A stretch of DNA of 64,000 nt from Trochalopteron elliotii. Its lineage: Eukaryota > Chordata > Aves > Passeriformes > Leiothrichidae. The stretch's first letter is position 1, and each line of letters begins with the position of its first letter. Made by a program: the position numbers and the translations under genes. Shown here one piece after another: positions 25,401 through 38,124 of the stretch. The notes beneath the pieces are model-generated. The model ran no database searches, had not been told where the DNA came from, and saw nothing but the letters and a program-made list of their open reading frames with translations. The stretch covers positions 124,001 through 188,000 of the forward strand of contig JANPWX010000247.1 in the NCBI GenBank assembly GCA_024734555.1, given 5' to 3'.

Positions 25401-27771
25401 CTCCTCTCATCAGCCACTGATACAATCACTGCAGTCAGTCAATCACTGTGTGAACCTCTTGCGTTATTTTCTAGTGCAGTTCCTCTCATCGATGTTAAAC
25501 TAATTCAAGATAGATCATTCAAATTAATTTTGCTGTGAAGACACAAGCTGAATGATAGGACATGATTTCCCCAACTGCATGGTGTGATTAATGCCACAGT
25601 TGGGAATGATATGTACCAGTTTGATTTCCAGCAGTTGCTCCATCCACTAGAAAAACCTCTTCCCATTCTTACAGTCAAAGCATATATTGTGGTTTAATAC
25701 ATGACTGGGCAGCTAACCAAGTAACAGCTTGTTTTTATCCGTTTGGTTCTTTTCTTTCTAAATTTAACAGTTGGGAGACTTTGAAATGTGTCTGCAGATG
25801 AATCAACAGCTTAAATGGTTCAGTGAGCAAAATAATTGTATGGATTTTTTTTGGTCAACATGGGAATTTTAACATATTTGCACTTTGCAGACATAAATTA
25901 GAGTAAAACTCATTTCAGTTTTGGTTCCCTCTAACTCTCATTTCCTAAGCTCATTTTTGCTGAAAAGCTAATATTGAAATTAAGAAGCATAGCTCTCCAG
26001 AAGTTAATGGAGCTCTGCTGATTTACATCAGTTTGAGATTCCAGCCCACATATTTTGCTTTAATTAGAAAGGTTCAGAGGCATAAACAGTGCAAACACTG
26101 TAAGTGCATGATGTCGCTCTCAAGTTTGGGTTTAGAACTAGACAAAAGAATTCTGAAGTAGAAAACCTGTTTGGATTATACATTTCAAAAAAGAAGAAGT
26201 TTTTATGGTGCTTCATAACAACTACATGGCATAAATCAAAGACCTAGATTCCATAATGGGCTGAGTGCTCTGTCCAAATAAGATCATCAGCACAAATCCA
26301 GCCCACCAGTTACAGAAGTTCCTATTAATATTGGTCTCATTTCAATTAAACAACTTCTTTTTAGAGTCAGGCACCTATTTAACTACTCTGATAAGGTTCC
26401 TGTGATGATCTTATCTAAAATAAAGCCACCAAGCAAATACATATTTGCCTTTGCAGTTTATTTCACTGAAGACAGTTCCAGCTGTAACTAAACAGTAAAA
26501 CTACATTCTGCTAGACTACAGCACTATTTACACTGAGAAATAATTACACTCATATATTACACCAATGATATATTACATATATACCACTGGTAGGCAAACC
26601 AAACTTCTAAATATTGAGAAACATATGTTGACAATTTAGCCACTATACTCAATGGCATTGGTGCCCTTTTTCCAATGGATCCACACCAGTAACAGTTCAT
26701 GCAGCTACACCACCAGCACAGACTGTAGAACAAAGCTGAGCTAGTACACAGACCATGATGTTCAAAGCCATAATGTTCAAAGTAAGGCTTTCTGCACAAC
26801 TGAGGGGTGTGCACTGAGACATCAGTGTGAGACTGAGCTCCTTATTCCAACCTTTAACCCAGTCATTGTGGGCACTATGCTCTTCTACCTGCATGGTGAA
26901 GCAGTGGCAGCCCTGGAATGCGCCCAATTACTCAGCCACTCTAATAAAATGTGGTGCCCCACCCAAGGCAAATGTGTCATAGAAAGCAGCAGGAACATGA
27001 CCCCTTAAGGAAGCAAGGATAACACCTGAGTGTCAGAGATCTTCAGCCATACCCAGTAACATACAGTGACAGCAGCCCAAGCTGGCCTAGCCCCTTTTAC
27101 TCAGGGGATGCTGAGGCACTTAGGAAAATTATTGCCAGACTGAAATAAACTCCATTATTTGTGGAAGTATTTGGAACACAGGAGATCATCAGAGGGCTCA
27201 GATGCAAGTGGTGTTTCACACTGGAAGAGGCCTGCCTTGGTATTTGGGTGTGACACACCACACTTAAGACTGGGCAGCAAATGGTAAAAATGTAAGGAAA
27301 TGACACATTCTGACACACACAGTAATAACTGTAGAGCTTAACAAATACCACCAATGTTAGTAATGACAGAAAAGGCTGCAGCCAAGGAAGAGTGATGGGG
27401 TACTGTCCACAGGGCTCCTCTGCCATCTCATCAAGCTGGAAGAAATTTGGCTGAAGACAACACAGCTTCCAAGGAAAGGAGGATGGCACAGCTGTGCCAG
27501 CAGGCTCAGGAGATGTCAGGGGCAGCTGGAAGAAGCTGAGGAGCAGGTGGTAATTGTCTAAAATTACCATGTAAAGAGGGAATAATGTACCATAAATAAC
27601 TGACATGAACATCAAAAGATGAGTAGAACCTTTGCCTAATAATAAATGCAGCCACATAAAGGCATTAGAACATTGAATAACCTTCCAAATAAAGCACTGG
27701 TATAGGTATTGACAGCAAGAGTGCTGTAGGAAAACTACATATAGGATACAAAACAATGGTAATGCCTACAG

Positions 27772-27791
27772 AAAAAAAAAAACAAACAAAA
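27772..27791 (+). repeat. A-rich tract
   Basis: An 11-base A run continues into AACAAACAAAA. It is low-complexity sequence just upstream of the longer A/C-rich tract. Confidence 0.9.
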
Positions 27792-27856
27792 CCACAGTCT
27801 TTAGAAAGTCACAATTCTCCACACATTTGATATGCAATCATACATTTATTTTCCAA

Positions 27857-28013
27857 CAAAAAACCCAAACAAAAACAACAACAAAAACCCAAAACAAACC
27901 AAAAAGCCCCCAAAAAACAAAACAAAAGCAAACCACACCAAAAAACCAACCCAATCCTTCCCTTCCCCCACCACAAAAAAAAAAAAAAAAAAGAAACAAA
28001 CCCAAAAAACACC
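27857..28013 (+). repeat. A/C-only low-complexity tract with poly(A)
   Basis: About 157 bases consist almost entirely of A and C on the + strand, with only a handful of G and T. An 18-base A run lies at 27975-27992. CAAAA, CAACAA and CCCAAAA units recur without a fixed period. It may derive from decayed retroposon tails, but no retroposon body is recognisable next to it. Confidence 0.93.
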
Positions 28014-28516
28014 CCACTGGCATAGCTCTGGATTAAGGAATACAGGAGGGAAGTGTTTAGGGGAGATTCCAAAAGCCAGTTTATATGCATTTGGCTTAAA
28101 TGTCAGCTGCACTTTAAATAAGTCTTTAAATACTACCATACTGACATGCTAAAGAAATCAAAGTGAGATCACAGGCCTGTATATATTAATCAAGAAATAA
28201 TCAAAGTAATAGCCTTATTTTACAAAGAACTTCTCACTATTCGAGCCCAACAAAGCAGAGCTGCTAAAGAATACACACAAAAGTCATCCTACCATTAGGG
28301 AATGTTCTCCTTGTTAAGGAAAGCTGAAGTAGTGGATTATCTTCACAGCATTCTTAAAATTCATTATTCCAAATACACTATTTATAAAACTTATGTACAC
28401 AGTAACACAACAAAGCACAATAGTTAATGCCATAAAACCAAAAAGAAACCATAGAGTACACTATACAGGATTAAGAGATTATTGATAAAGTAATTGCTAC
28501 AAGAATAAAGGGTTTT

Positions 28517-28538
28517 AACAACAACAACAACAAAAAAG
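28517..28538 (+). repeat. (AAC)n short microsatellite
   Basis: Five to six AAC units followed by an A run lie just outside the 3' end of the neighbouring CR1 copy. Confidence 0.9.
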
Positions 28539-28553
28539 CAAGCATGTAAGAAC

Positions 28554-29240
28554 CATAAAATCATAGAATTCTTTGAGTTGGAAAGGACCTACAAGGATCA
28601 CCAAGTCCAACTCCTGGCCCTGCACAGGACCATACCCAAGAGTCACACCATGTGTCTGAAAGCATTGTCCAAACACTTCTTGAACTCTGTCAGGCTTGGG
28701 GCTGTGACCACTTCCCTGGATAACCTGTTCAGTGTCCAACCTCCTTCTGGGTGAAGATCCTTTCTCTAATATCCATCTTAACCTCCCCTGACACAACTTC
28801 AGGCCATTCCCTCAGTCCTGTCTGTCACAGAGCACCAAAGAGGAGAGATCAGTGCCTGCCCCTCCTTTTCCCCTCTCAGGAAGTTGTAACTGCAGTGGGG
28901 TCTCCTCTCTGTCTCCTCCAGGCTGAACAGACCAAGCGATCTCAGTTGCTCCTCATACAGCTTCCCCTCAAGGCCCTTCACCATCTTTGTGGCCTCCTTT
29001 GGACTCTCTCTAACACTTAAATATCTTTCTTATATTGTGGTACCCAAAACTGCCTCCAGGACTTGAGCTGAGGCTGCTCCAGTGCAGAGCAGAGCAGGAC
29101 AAACCCCTCCCCTGCCCAGCTGGTGATGCTGGGCCTGATGCGCCCCAGGACAGGGTTGGCCCCTCCTGACTCATGTTCAACTTGCCATGGACCCCCAGGT
29201 CCCTTTCCACAGTGCTTGCTCTCCAGCATCTTGTTCCTCC
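28554..29240 (-). mobile_element. CR1 retrotransposon, 5'-truncated, antisense (about 0.7 kb)
   Basis: From 28561 the + strand is the reverse complement of a CR1 3' region. Blocks in order are TCATAGAATTCTTTGAGTTG, GGACCTACAAGGATCACC, CAAGTCCAACTCCTGGCCCT, CTCCTCCAGGCTGAACAG, GCTCCTCATACAGCTTCCC and CCCCCAGGTCCCTTTCCAC. Only the untranslated 3' region and perhaps the extreme end of ORF2 remain. This copy is cleaner and more GC-rich than its surroundings, so it is younger than the others here. The right edge is approximate. Confidence 0.93.
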
Positions 29241-31286
29241 ACCCACACGTACATCCAGCGTTTTCGAAGAAGAAGAAATCAAAGACTTTTTATGAAGGCA
29301 CAAAGAGCTAAGAAAGAGAAGACTGAAACAAGTGTAGAACATACAGTGAGAAGTATAGGAAACTAAATGAGGAGTGGGAAATTACACAAAACATGCAGAG
29401 TAAGGAATAATTACTAAGAGGCAAAATGCCGTTTTTGACTAAATACTCAGACATGTGCTAATGAGACACAAGAACATCCAGGAAGAAAAGCCTAAAGATC
29501 TGAGAACAGAAAAATGTGTGAGAATCAGGCATAGATACACACACTTGGAAATTAACCATCAATGAAGTGATGATTGAAACCAGCAGAGATGAAGACGTTA
29601 TAAAGAAGGCAACAGAAGGAAGAAACATGAATTATACCAAAAGAAAAATAAAAAAGAGGGCAAGTAAAGCATAAAATATCCAACAGAGCATGACACCAAA
29701 AAAGATAAGCAGATAAGCAAAAGGAATAAACAGTGAAAATAGTATCAGCAGAAATATAAAGACAGATCAAGAACTGTCCCAGTGATCTCACTAAAAACAC
29801 GCAATCACAATTACCCCATGTATTTCATTAGGAATGAACCTATGGGAACCACAGAAACATTTTAACCAAAACTCCAACCCTGTAACTCCAATCAAAGAAC
29901 CCACAAAAATAACTAACATGTAAAGAGCCTGATCAAACAATATCAGTCAGGAAAAGCTTGCAGTTCAGATCAGATGATCAGAAAGACTTCAATAATTTCT
30001 AATAGTGATTTCTAAAACACAGTATATTAAACCCAGCAGTACTTACTTACACCCAATTATTTTCACAGTGGCTTTTCCCTGAAATATGGCTGCACACTTT
30101 GGCCCAACTCATCATTTTTCTTTAGACTTTAGAATCTTTTCTCTGCCAAAACCTAAATTACTTGTTGGCTGACTTTTGAACAGCATTAATTAATTAACTG
30201 TAACAGTTGGGCTACTATTCTGTCCTCAATTCAGGCAATACCCTGACATATTATCTTGAATAAACCATTTGGATTCAGATCATTCAGGTCACCCGCTTCA
30301 CATCTCACCATTCTGTCACTTTTGATAATAGAGACACAAAAAGGTTTCACAACTGAAGACCTGGTAAATAATAGTGTCTACATGAAAGGACGAGCTACAA
30401 AAATACCTTCCTTGTTACTAAACATGCCAGTAAGAGTAAGGAATACACTTTCAGGAGATCTACTGAGATGCAGGAGATTAGATCGTTTAGACATTTCTTA
30501 GTTGGACTTGCTATTACTTCAACTCTTGTAAAAGCTCAGCTAACACAATCAAACAGATGTGTGCTAGCTGTGTTTTTCTGGTTTTGATAAATGCGTCTAT
30601 AACACTTATGTGTGTGCATTATTTAGGTGATTTTGATGAAAATATTTCAGACTTTAGTGGTACCAAACACAGCAGTCTCAAGATTTTGCCTCTTAAACAA
30701 AAATTCAGGAAAGGATAAAAAAAACCCCACTCCAACTTGAGTACATGTTGTGCAGAGTAACAAAATAGCCATTGTGATCTCAAAGAAAATATTATTAGAC
30801 GATGTTACATTTCATGCTTCGAAGGTTTAAACTCTATCAAGTCTGAGACTATCTGATCCTGTTAGCATCTGCCTTTCCACCAGCAAAAAGAATCACTGAA
30901 TTGCAGAGGCAGAAACAATACTGCTATTAATCAGGTGGATTGAAGCAGAATGACTACACCAAGTGAAAAATGGAGTTGGATAAAGGGGAAGCATGTACTT
31001 CTACCTGGACTTTTCTGAACTGCATAGCCAGGTAAAACAGCTTTTTTGCTCAGGTTTGAATCACCTGTGCTACCACGTACAAGTAATCCCCTACTTAACT
31101 CAATATATTAATATATTAGTAACTCAATATTAATTTACTTTCCTGCTCCCATTCAAGCATATAAATTATACAGCCCCACTGAAGAGTGTAAAATAACTTG
31201 CATTCTAGTTTTTATTAAAACATAAACAAGCAATATAAGAGGGTGCCAGAGAATATTAAAAGACTGTGCTGTGCTGAATGACAAAT

Positions 31287-31308
31287 ACTCCAGATCAACT
31301 CCAGATCA
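31287..31308 (+). repeat. 11-bp exact tandem duplication
   Basis: Two head-to-tail copies of ACTCCAGATCA. This is replication-slippage scale with no assigned role. Confidence 0.95.
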
Positions 31309-33349
31309 CAATGAGAAAGAAAGAACACATCATTTGGGGTAGGGTGAACATTTTTAATGACTATCAAACACCACTTCCAATGTTCTAATTATTAGAAATC
31401 TTGCAATTATATTTACAATGAAACAGCCACTAAGCTCCATTTTAACTCCATTATAAAACTTTAGGGGTGGGGTTGTGCTTGTTTTGCAGAAGACACTGAG
31501 AGTGTTTTAAGACCTGATTCTCCTATATGAGTACATGTTCAAGTTCTGTCCCAAAAATGAAGTCTAGATGACCCAAAACTTGACTTCCAGCCCTGTATTT
31601 CTGTGACTAGAGGTGTGGAAGGTTTATCTGGCTAATATATTCAAATGCAGGTGCCCCAAATGAAAGCTGAGCATCATGACTATAGATGCCTTTCTCTGGG
31701 TAAATATCCAACCAGACCATTTGTTGTCAATTCTTGAGCTCCCAGCTTCACATTTCCATCTTGCCACCCGTGCTTACCTCGGTTTATCTCTCTTTGCACC
31801 AAACTTGCTCTCAGCCCTTTGTTAATTGCACTTCGAATCCATAGCCTTTCTGTCTCTCCAGCCCTCACAGGACCTTCTTTCATCTCAGTCTTTCCTATTT
31901 TTTATTTTAGACCCTAATCTTGGGAGCCACCTTAAAACATGGTTAAACTTGCTTTTTCTTGTAAGGATAGACATTAACACAAGATATTAAGCCAAAGTCT
32001 GGGTCTATGCTTCATGTTGAAAGCTGGGGAATAAGTATCTCTCTAGGTACCCTGACCCTGTTTGACATCTTGTAAACTTACAGATGCCTAGAAGAAAAAA
32101 AAAAAAAAAATCAGAGAACAATTTTCAGGTTGCTTTTAATTTAATGAACTAGAACATATTTGAAAGTGGTTATGAAACACAGCTGTAAGAAAACATTAGA
32201 GACTGCATTTGGGGGCTGGTTTAGGGCTTTTTATTTTAACAGATTGTTGGCCAGAGCAAGGGTGTACAACATTTTCCTATATATTCTTCCTAGTCTTCAG
32301 TACACAGCTCTCCTTTACACTACAATATAGCCTCATATATCTAATAATTCCCCCTTCTCATCCTGCTTCCACCTTTTAAATGTTCTTAAAACCAGTAATC
32401 TTAAGTCTGGTCACAACAGGATACAGAAGAACCGAGACAAACAGCTTTTGTCCCCTACAATGAAAAAAAGCAATTAAGAAGCCAGAAGCATGATTCTTGC
32501 CATTGAAAAACTGCAGGACAAAAGAGGAAAACTTAGTAGCAAAAGAATGAAGATGCAAGTTTTCAAAGATGACTGGAGGACTTAGTCCTATTTTGACTTC
32601 ATTCAAATTGTGTATCCAAACCCCTTACTTAATTGTTAAAATTTCATCTGGGAAGTTCAGATTCCATGACACTAGAGGTAAAATATCTAAAATTCTAATT
32701 TCTGTGTGTACTGTAATGCAAGATACAACACTGTGGATCTAACGAGGAATTCCATTAAGTCCGTAGTTTGAAAGCTTTCAAGTAACAATTCTAACATGCC
32801 AATTATCTCAGAATACAATTGAAAATGTCATGTAAAACAGAACAAATATTTCCAGCTAAGACGCTGCCATACTGAGAGTCTAAGAGTTCAGCTCCCAGTA
32901 TTGTATGTAAAGAACCAGAATCTCTGATAAAAAAATCAAGGTTCAAGATTATTCCCTCACCCCTTCTACTATTCTCTTTTGAGAGAATCTGGAATAAAAA
33001 ATAAAGTGCCAATATAGAGTTTATCTTCCAAAGAAAGCATTAACTCGCTAGGAATAAGAACTGTAAAGCTTATGTATTACAGCACCACCTGGTGTGGATT
33101 GCCATGGATACAGATTTTAAGCAGACAAAACCTACCAGGTCATTTAATTTACGTGTCAACCAGTGCAGAATATGTCACTGTAACACACATTTCATGATTT
33201 TAATTCTGTTTATTAGTTGTTCTGGAAGATATAATTCATATCTAATCAGATTTCTGAGCAGTATTTCATGCAGAAGTAGCAAATAAAATTCCAGTCACAA
33301 GACTGACAGTTCAGTTTTAATTAACAAATAAGCTGCTCATAGACTCTAG

Positions 33350-33373
33350 GACAGTCACTTCATGGTGACTGTC
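33350..33373. repeat. Inverted repeat, 9-bp arms
   Basis: GACAGTCAC and GTGACTGTC are separated by six bases. It is a perfect short palindrome that can form a hairpin. No promoter or RNA context is visible. Confidence 0.9.
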
Positions 33374-33722
33374 AAGCATGCAAGACAACATGCCACTATC
33401 TTCTTAGAAATATAAGTTGACTAAGTGTTGCAAGCAGAAAAATGTGGAATCTCAATGTGAAAATGTAAGGTGGATTAGCAAAGATCAAGATACAAAGCAG
33501 CATGACCCCTCAAATCCTATGAGAGAAGATCTTTCTATCAGGTGATGAAGGGGCATTCTGCTGAGATTACACAGAGGATTACACAGCACACTTAATTGCA
33601 TTGTGCTTACCTGTTTACATGCTTAGCTGCTTGGCAAGTCATAAAAGATAAATTAATACTTTAGCTATTCTATCAATATTAGGATAGACAGCCTTAGCAA
33701 AGAAGGTCAGGAACACACTAAA

Positions 33723-33744
33723 ATGTCTTAAGTATGTCTTAAGT
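33723..33744 (+). repeat. 11-bp exact tandem duplication
   Basis: Two adjacent copies of ATGTCTTAAGT. Confidence 0.95.
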
Positions 33745-35595
33745 ATCTGGTACACAGGCACCCAACTCATTGCTTTATAAAGTATCCCACTTCCCCTTAG
33801 CTTTCTCTGCTAAAAAAGAAAAGTTACTGTATGACACACATAATCTAAAAAGCAAAAGGCCTTATTTATGTCTTTTGTTGTCATAAATGACAAAGTGTAT
33901 GAAATTCAATAGAATCTGAACTGCTATAGTTCAGCAGAAAATCTGTCCCAAAAGCTTCTATTCCATCAGCCAGACCAGTCTCTTGTCAAAGACAAGAAGT
34001 GAGTTGGTGTGCTCAGCAATATTGATTCTCTTTGTCCTGAACAAAGTGTGTGCTTATGTTTATTTTTTGTCCAAGGCTACTGGCAGGCAGGGGCATCTCT
34101 GGCTAGGTACAGAGCAAGCTGGCATCTGTCTAGTCAAACAAAGGTGCCAAGATTTAGTACAGAACACAAATCTTATTTATTCTTGCCAAATCCTGATATC
34201 TAAATATTCTGTAAAATGGATTTTCCTGTACACGGTAACCCACTGTCCTCTGTTCTGCAAAGGGAAGAGCATTCTTGACAATAAATAGTAACACAACTTC
34301 CATGAATAACCTGGTATATCTCACTAGAGATCTAAACAAAAGGAAAGGTGAAATCAACACTGAAGGATGGACAGACCTGCTTTCTAAAACACCCAACAAC
34401 AACAATAGTAATACTATCAACAGTACAATTGTCATGCTGCAAAGCTTGAACAAAGGCCAAGGAACTTGTAGACAGGCCTTTCTTTACAACCAGAAGCTTG
34501 TTAAGTTTCTAATTACCTCTCAAATTCTACCAGACACTTTTGGCAAATTTTAAATAGATTCTTCTGTAATTGCAGTGCTTTTACAAAAAGTAACCTAAGT
34601 TAAATCCCTCCCATAGGTTCTGAGTCTGCATGCAAAAATCTTGTGCACGTACATCACCCACTGTCCTGTAAGATGAACCCCTAAAAAAACACTGAGCATT
34701 AACACTGTCACTCAAGCTGAAACAGTCTTGAGGTACCAGTAAATTCCCTTTAGAACAGTTTTCATTTTGGAGATCTGTTACACAAAAAAACACCACCTGC
34801 CAAGTTTTTCTGAAATACAGAGGAGCATGTTTCAAAGAAAGAAAAATCATGAATGTTAGTCACAAATACACACTATGCTCAAGTGGCAATTAAAAATTCA
34901 TTTTACTGTTTACTTCCCCTTCATGTCTAATTTTATGTATATATAACTCATTAAAGTTTCCTTTGGGAGCAGTCTATTCTTACTTTCTCAGCTTCCTTTC
35001 TTTGAGGTAGAAAGTATGTGCTGCCAGAACATCATCAACAGCCAGCAATTAAATTAGGTAAAAGAATATCAGGCAATTTTGAAAATAATTTTCAAAGAAA
35101 CTACTCCCTCTGCAAGAAAATTAAGTGAACAAAGTATCTGTAAATCCTTGTCAGTATACTGAAAAAACAATTAGGTCTATGCGTTTGATAAAGTAAGCTG
35201 ACAAGAACCTTTCACCTGCTCTGTAAGATGCAATTTGCCTTGGAAATTTCTAATTTCTCTTTTGATACACAAAGTAAACAAAGAAAAAGCAGAAAATGAA
35301 AGATTAAGTGCTTTTGGACTTGTAATAATGTAAATCATTTCCCCAACCATAGTACAAATTTTCTAAATCTAAACTTAGTTTATCAATCAGAATTACCATA
35401 AAAATAACTCAAGAATGCTTTTTTACCAAGAACAGCACAAACTGCCTGAAAAGTGGTTAAAATTACAAATTCCATTCTACTTATCTATCAATAGAATATA
35501 AACATTTGCCAAAAAACATCAAGTATGTGCAAAACTAGGTTTAGAGAAGTCTCATGGTTCTTGGGAACTGCATAGTAGTTGTCTAGCCTTCCGTG

Positions 35596-35625
35596 GTTTT
35601 GCCTACTGATGTTTTGCCTACTGAT
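35596..35625 (+). repeat. 15-bp exact tandem duplication
   Basis: Two adjacent copies of GTTTTGCCTACTGAT. The identity of the copies suggests a fairly recent event. Confidence 0.95.
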
Positions 35626-36274
35626 TTAAAGTCATCCATATGAAACACTTTGGTCATTCTTAGCACACAGGGATCTTGAAAAAATGTCTTCCAGCTTACC
35701 CATCACTATTTTTGATGTTAGAAAAGAGAAAGCAATCCATTTAGTTTCATATAAGAATTACACGCTCCATTTGTGGGCAGTGCTGCTTCAGAAAGGTTGA
35801 AATCTTTAAAAAAAAAGCCGAAAAACTCAACTGCAGTCACATGTCCAAGAATCTGAAGACCCACAGTCTTCAAAAAGGAAGAGGCAGAGTGCCCATTTTC
35901 TCACTCTTAAATTTAGTTTTAATGCATTTTCCCATTTCCTGAAAACAAAGTCAAAAAACTAAAAAGAAGACAAAATATCAAACAGTGATCAATTTTCACA
36001 TGTTGGACAAGATATTTTTTTTTTACAATGGACCATCTAAATGCTAACTACTTTTCTTCCAAAGAGCAACTGGCGTGGTTTCTTTTAAATGGTTCCTTTC
36101 ATAGGGGTTTATTTTTTCAGTACTGTCCTAGTGTTCAAATCAGAAATGCAGTATTGTTTGTTCTTTAAATATTTCATAACAACTTATCAAACACACAAAA
36201 AATCAGTGAGGTGATATGCTAGTGTAAGTTTCTATCACAGCAAATGCTATTTTTTGTACCCTTTCCAATTAGTT

Positions 36275-36500
36275 TTCATAGACCTGCACACTTTGGAGCC
36301 AGAAAGGACCTTTCTAATCAGGTACTTAATCTTCAATTTAGCCTACAGCAGGATAGGTTATGCCAAGAAACCCCACACAATCATTTTTTTATTAATCCAC
36401 TGAGGATTTAAAGACAATACATTATATTGCTAAGTAATCTATTCTGAAGCTGGATTATGCTTATTGTTAAATCATTCATTTGCTTTTTACTGTGAAATTA
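36275..36500 (-). mobile_element. Ancient, degraded CR1-like 3' fragment, antisense
   Basis: The + strand contains TCATAGACCTGCACACTTTG, then GGAGCCAGAAAGGACC. After a gap follow TTTAAAGACAATACATTA and CTATTCTGAAGCTGG. Order and spacing resemble the reverse complement of older CR1 subfamilies shared by reptiles and birds. Divergence is high and the edges are uncertain. Confidence 0.5.
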
Positions 36501-38103
36501 TCATAGACTTGATGGTAATTTCCATTTTCTGCCAGATGAAAGTGCCAATTTTTCAAAGACTTCAGGACAGTTATACTCATTTCTATCAAGTAAGGATCTC
36601 ATATCCCAGGGTATAGTTCTGCATCATTACTGCTTAAGACATGATGAGATATAAAACTGCAGGATTTTCAACAACTTATCAAATAAATTATTTCAAATTT
36701 CTTATAAGCATATGCTCATTGAGGCATTCAGTTCTGGAAAAAGAAAAAAAGAGATGTTGAGCTATTTTGGTCAGGTATGGGTATTCCTGTGTTCCTGAGT
36801 CACAGATGCAGACCCAAGCTTATATCCATAAACAATTGTAAAAAGCAGGTTCTATTCCTGCTCTTGGTGGTCAATGTAGTATACCTACATACTACAGACA
36901 CAAACAGTACTACATTTTAGTGCTATAAAATCTTATTACACTAGAATAACTTAGTTCCAAACCCATACTTAAACACCACTGCACAAACACAAAGCAATTA
37001 TCAAATGCAGCAAATGAATTCACTTGTTTTTCAGGCAAGATAACAGTTACCTAGGTCTTATATACGTGAAGCAGATAATTTTATCTGCATTCTTCTTTGT
37101 TGTTTCAGAAGGGAAATTACCAGGTTCATACACCCATACATTCTACACAGAGGTAAACACCTGCTCTGTGAAAGCATCATCCCACACATCTTTCAGAACA
37201 CTCTCAAAACCTCAGCTGGGCAACTGCTTCTGATTTGCAGTTCAGATATGGAGAGTAACCACAGTGAAATGGGTGCAGTGACCAAGACTGGAAGAGTCCA
37301 TGGTTTGCAGCTTCCCCTGACATGGAGTGCTGCTGCTGCCATGTGATCCCTGCCAGGCTGCTGGTGAGATGCTGAACACCAGATGCACCACTCAAGTGTC
37401 ACAACTGCAGAATAGTTTATATTGCACTGAATCCATACTGTGAAAAATGAAGAAAATAGCTGGATCCAAAAAACTTCTACAATCAGAGTCATCGCAGGCT
37501 GGTGTGATAATGGCACATTTTAAAAGATCTTATTTTTAATAAAATGTCAAATTCTGCCATCAAACACATAAATTATTTTAATAAGAAAAAGGTAGGCTAT
37601 ATTGTACATCATTAACAAACTTTATATATTGGGAACAAGAACATTTCAGGAGTGAGGATTTCAATGTCAAGAGGAAAAATACATCTGAATTAACTAACGG
37701 TAGCTAATTACTATTCAATTACTACTATGCATATGAATCAAAAACATGCCCATGTAACAGGCAACTGCTGTGTTTACATGTTTTAGCTGTTTTCCATATC
37801 TGAAAATATGTGCTGAAAACAGTGCTGAAGTTGCAACCATGAATGGTAACAAGGCCAGAAGGAATAGAGGAGGAATGAATATTGGGAATGAAAGGAAGGA
37901 CAGAATTTAGCAATAACAGGGAAATGGTCAGCTTCAGCAACTCATTACTTGCATCTACATTAGTAGGGATATGAAAAGGGAGTGAAGAAAATGACTTGGG
38001 GCATGGGGAGGGAGAAGAAGAACCACAGATTTGCTGAAAAATGAGCGTTCCAAACACATTTACTGGCATGCTTACCTTCCCCATGCCTCACTTCTTATTG
38101 TTA

Positions 38104-38124
38104 CATCATCATCATCATCATCAT
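38104..38124 (+). repeat. (CAT)n microsatellite
   Basis: Seven perfect CAT units. Confidence 0.97.

Larger units (their letters stand above)
13484..28516 (-). other. SLC24A4: Large SLC24A4 intron, 3' third (15 kb)
   Basis: This is the downstream part of a single intron running from 62808 down to 13484 (about 49.3 kb), closing with CTTTCAG. I see no exon with NCKX similarity, no complete mobile element and no RNA gene. The many short open frames lack codon periodicity or domain clues that I can recognise. The longest, 27097-27756 on the minus strand, is discussed as a finding. Toward the right end there is a strong A/C-rich tract. Confidence 0.8.

Noticed and set aside
27809..28152. Several overlapping open frames on both strands
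   Set aside because: They are artefacts of the A/C-only tract, which lacks stop codons in most frames.
28515..29342. Overlapping open frames on both strands in a GC-richer patch
   Set aside because: They lie in the CR1 3' region, and no frame corresponds to a CR1 protein of useful length.
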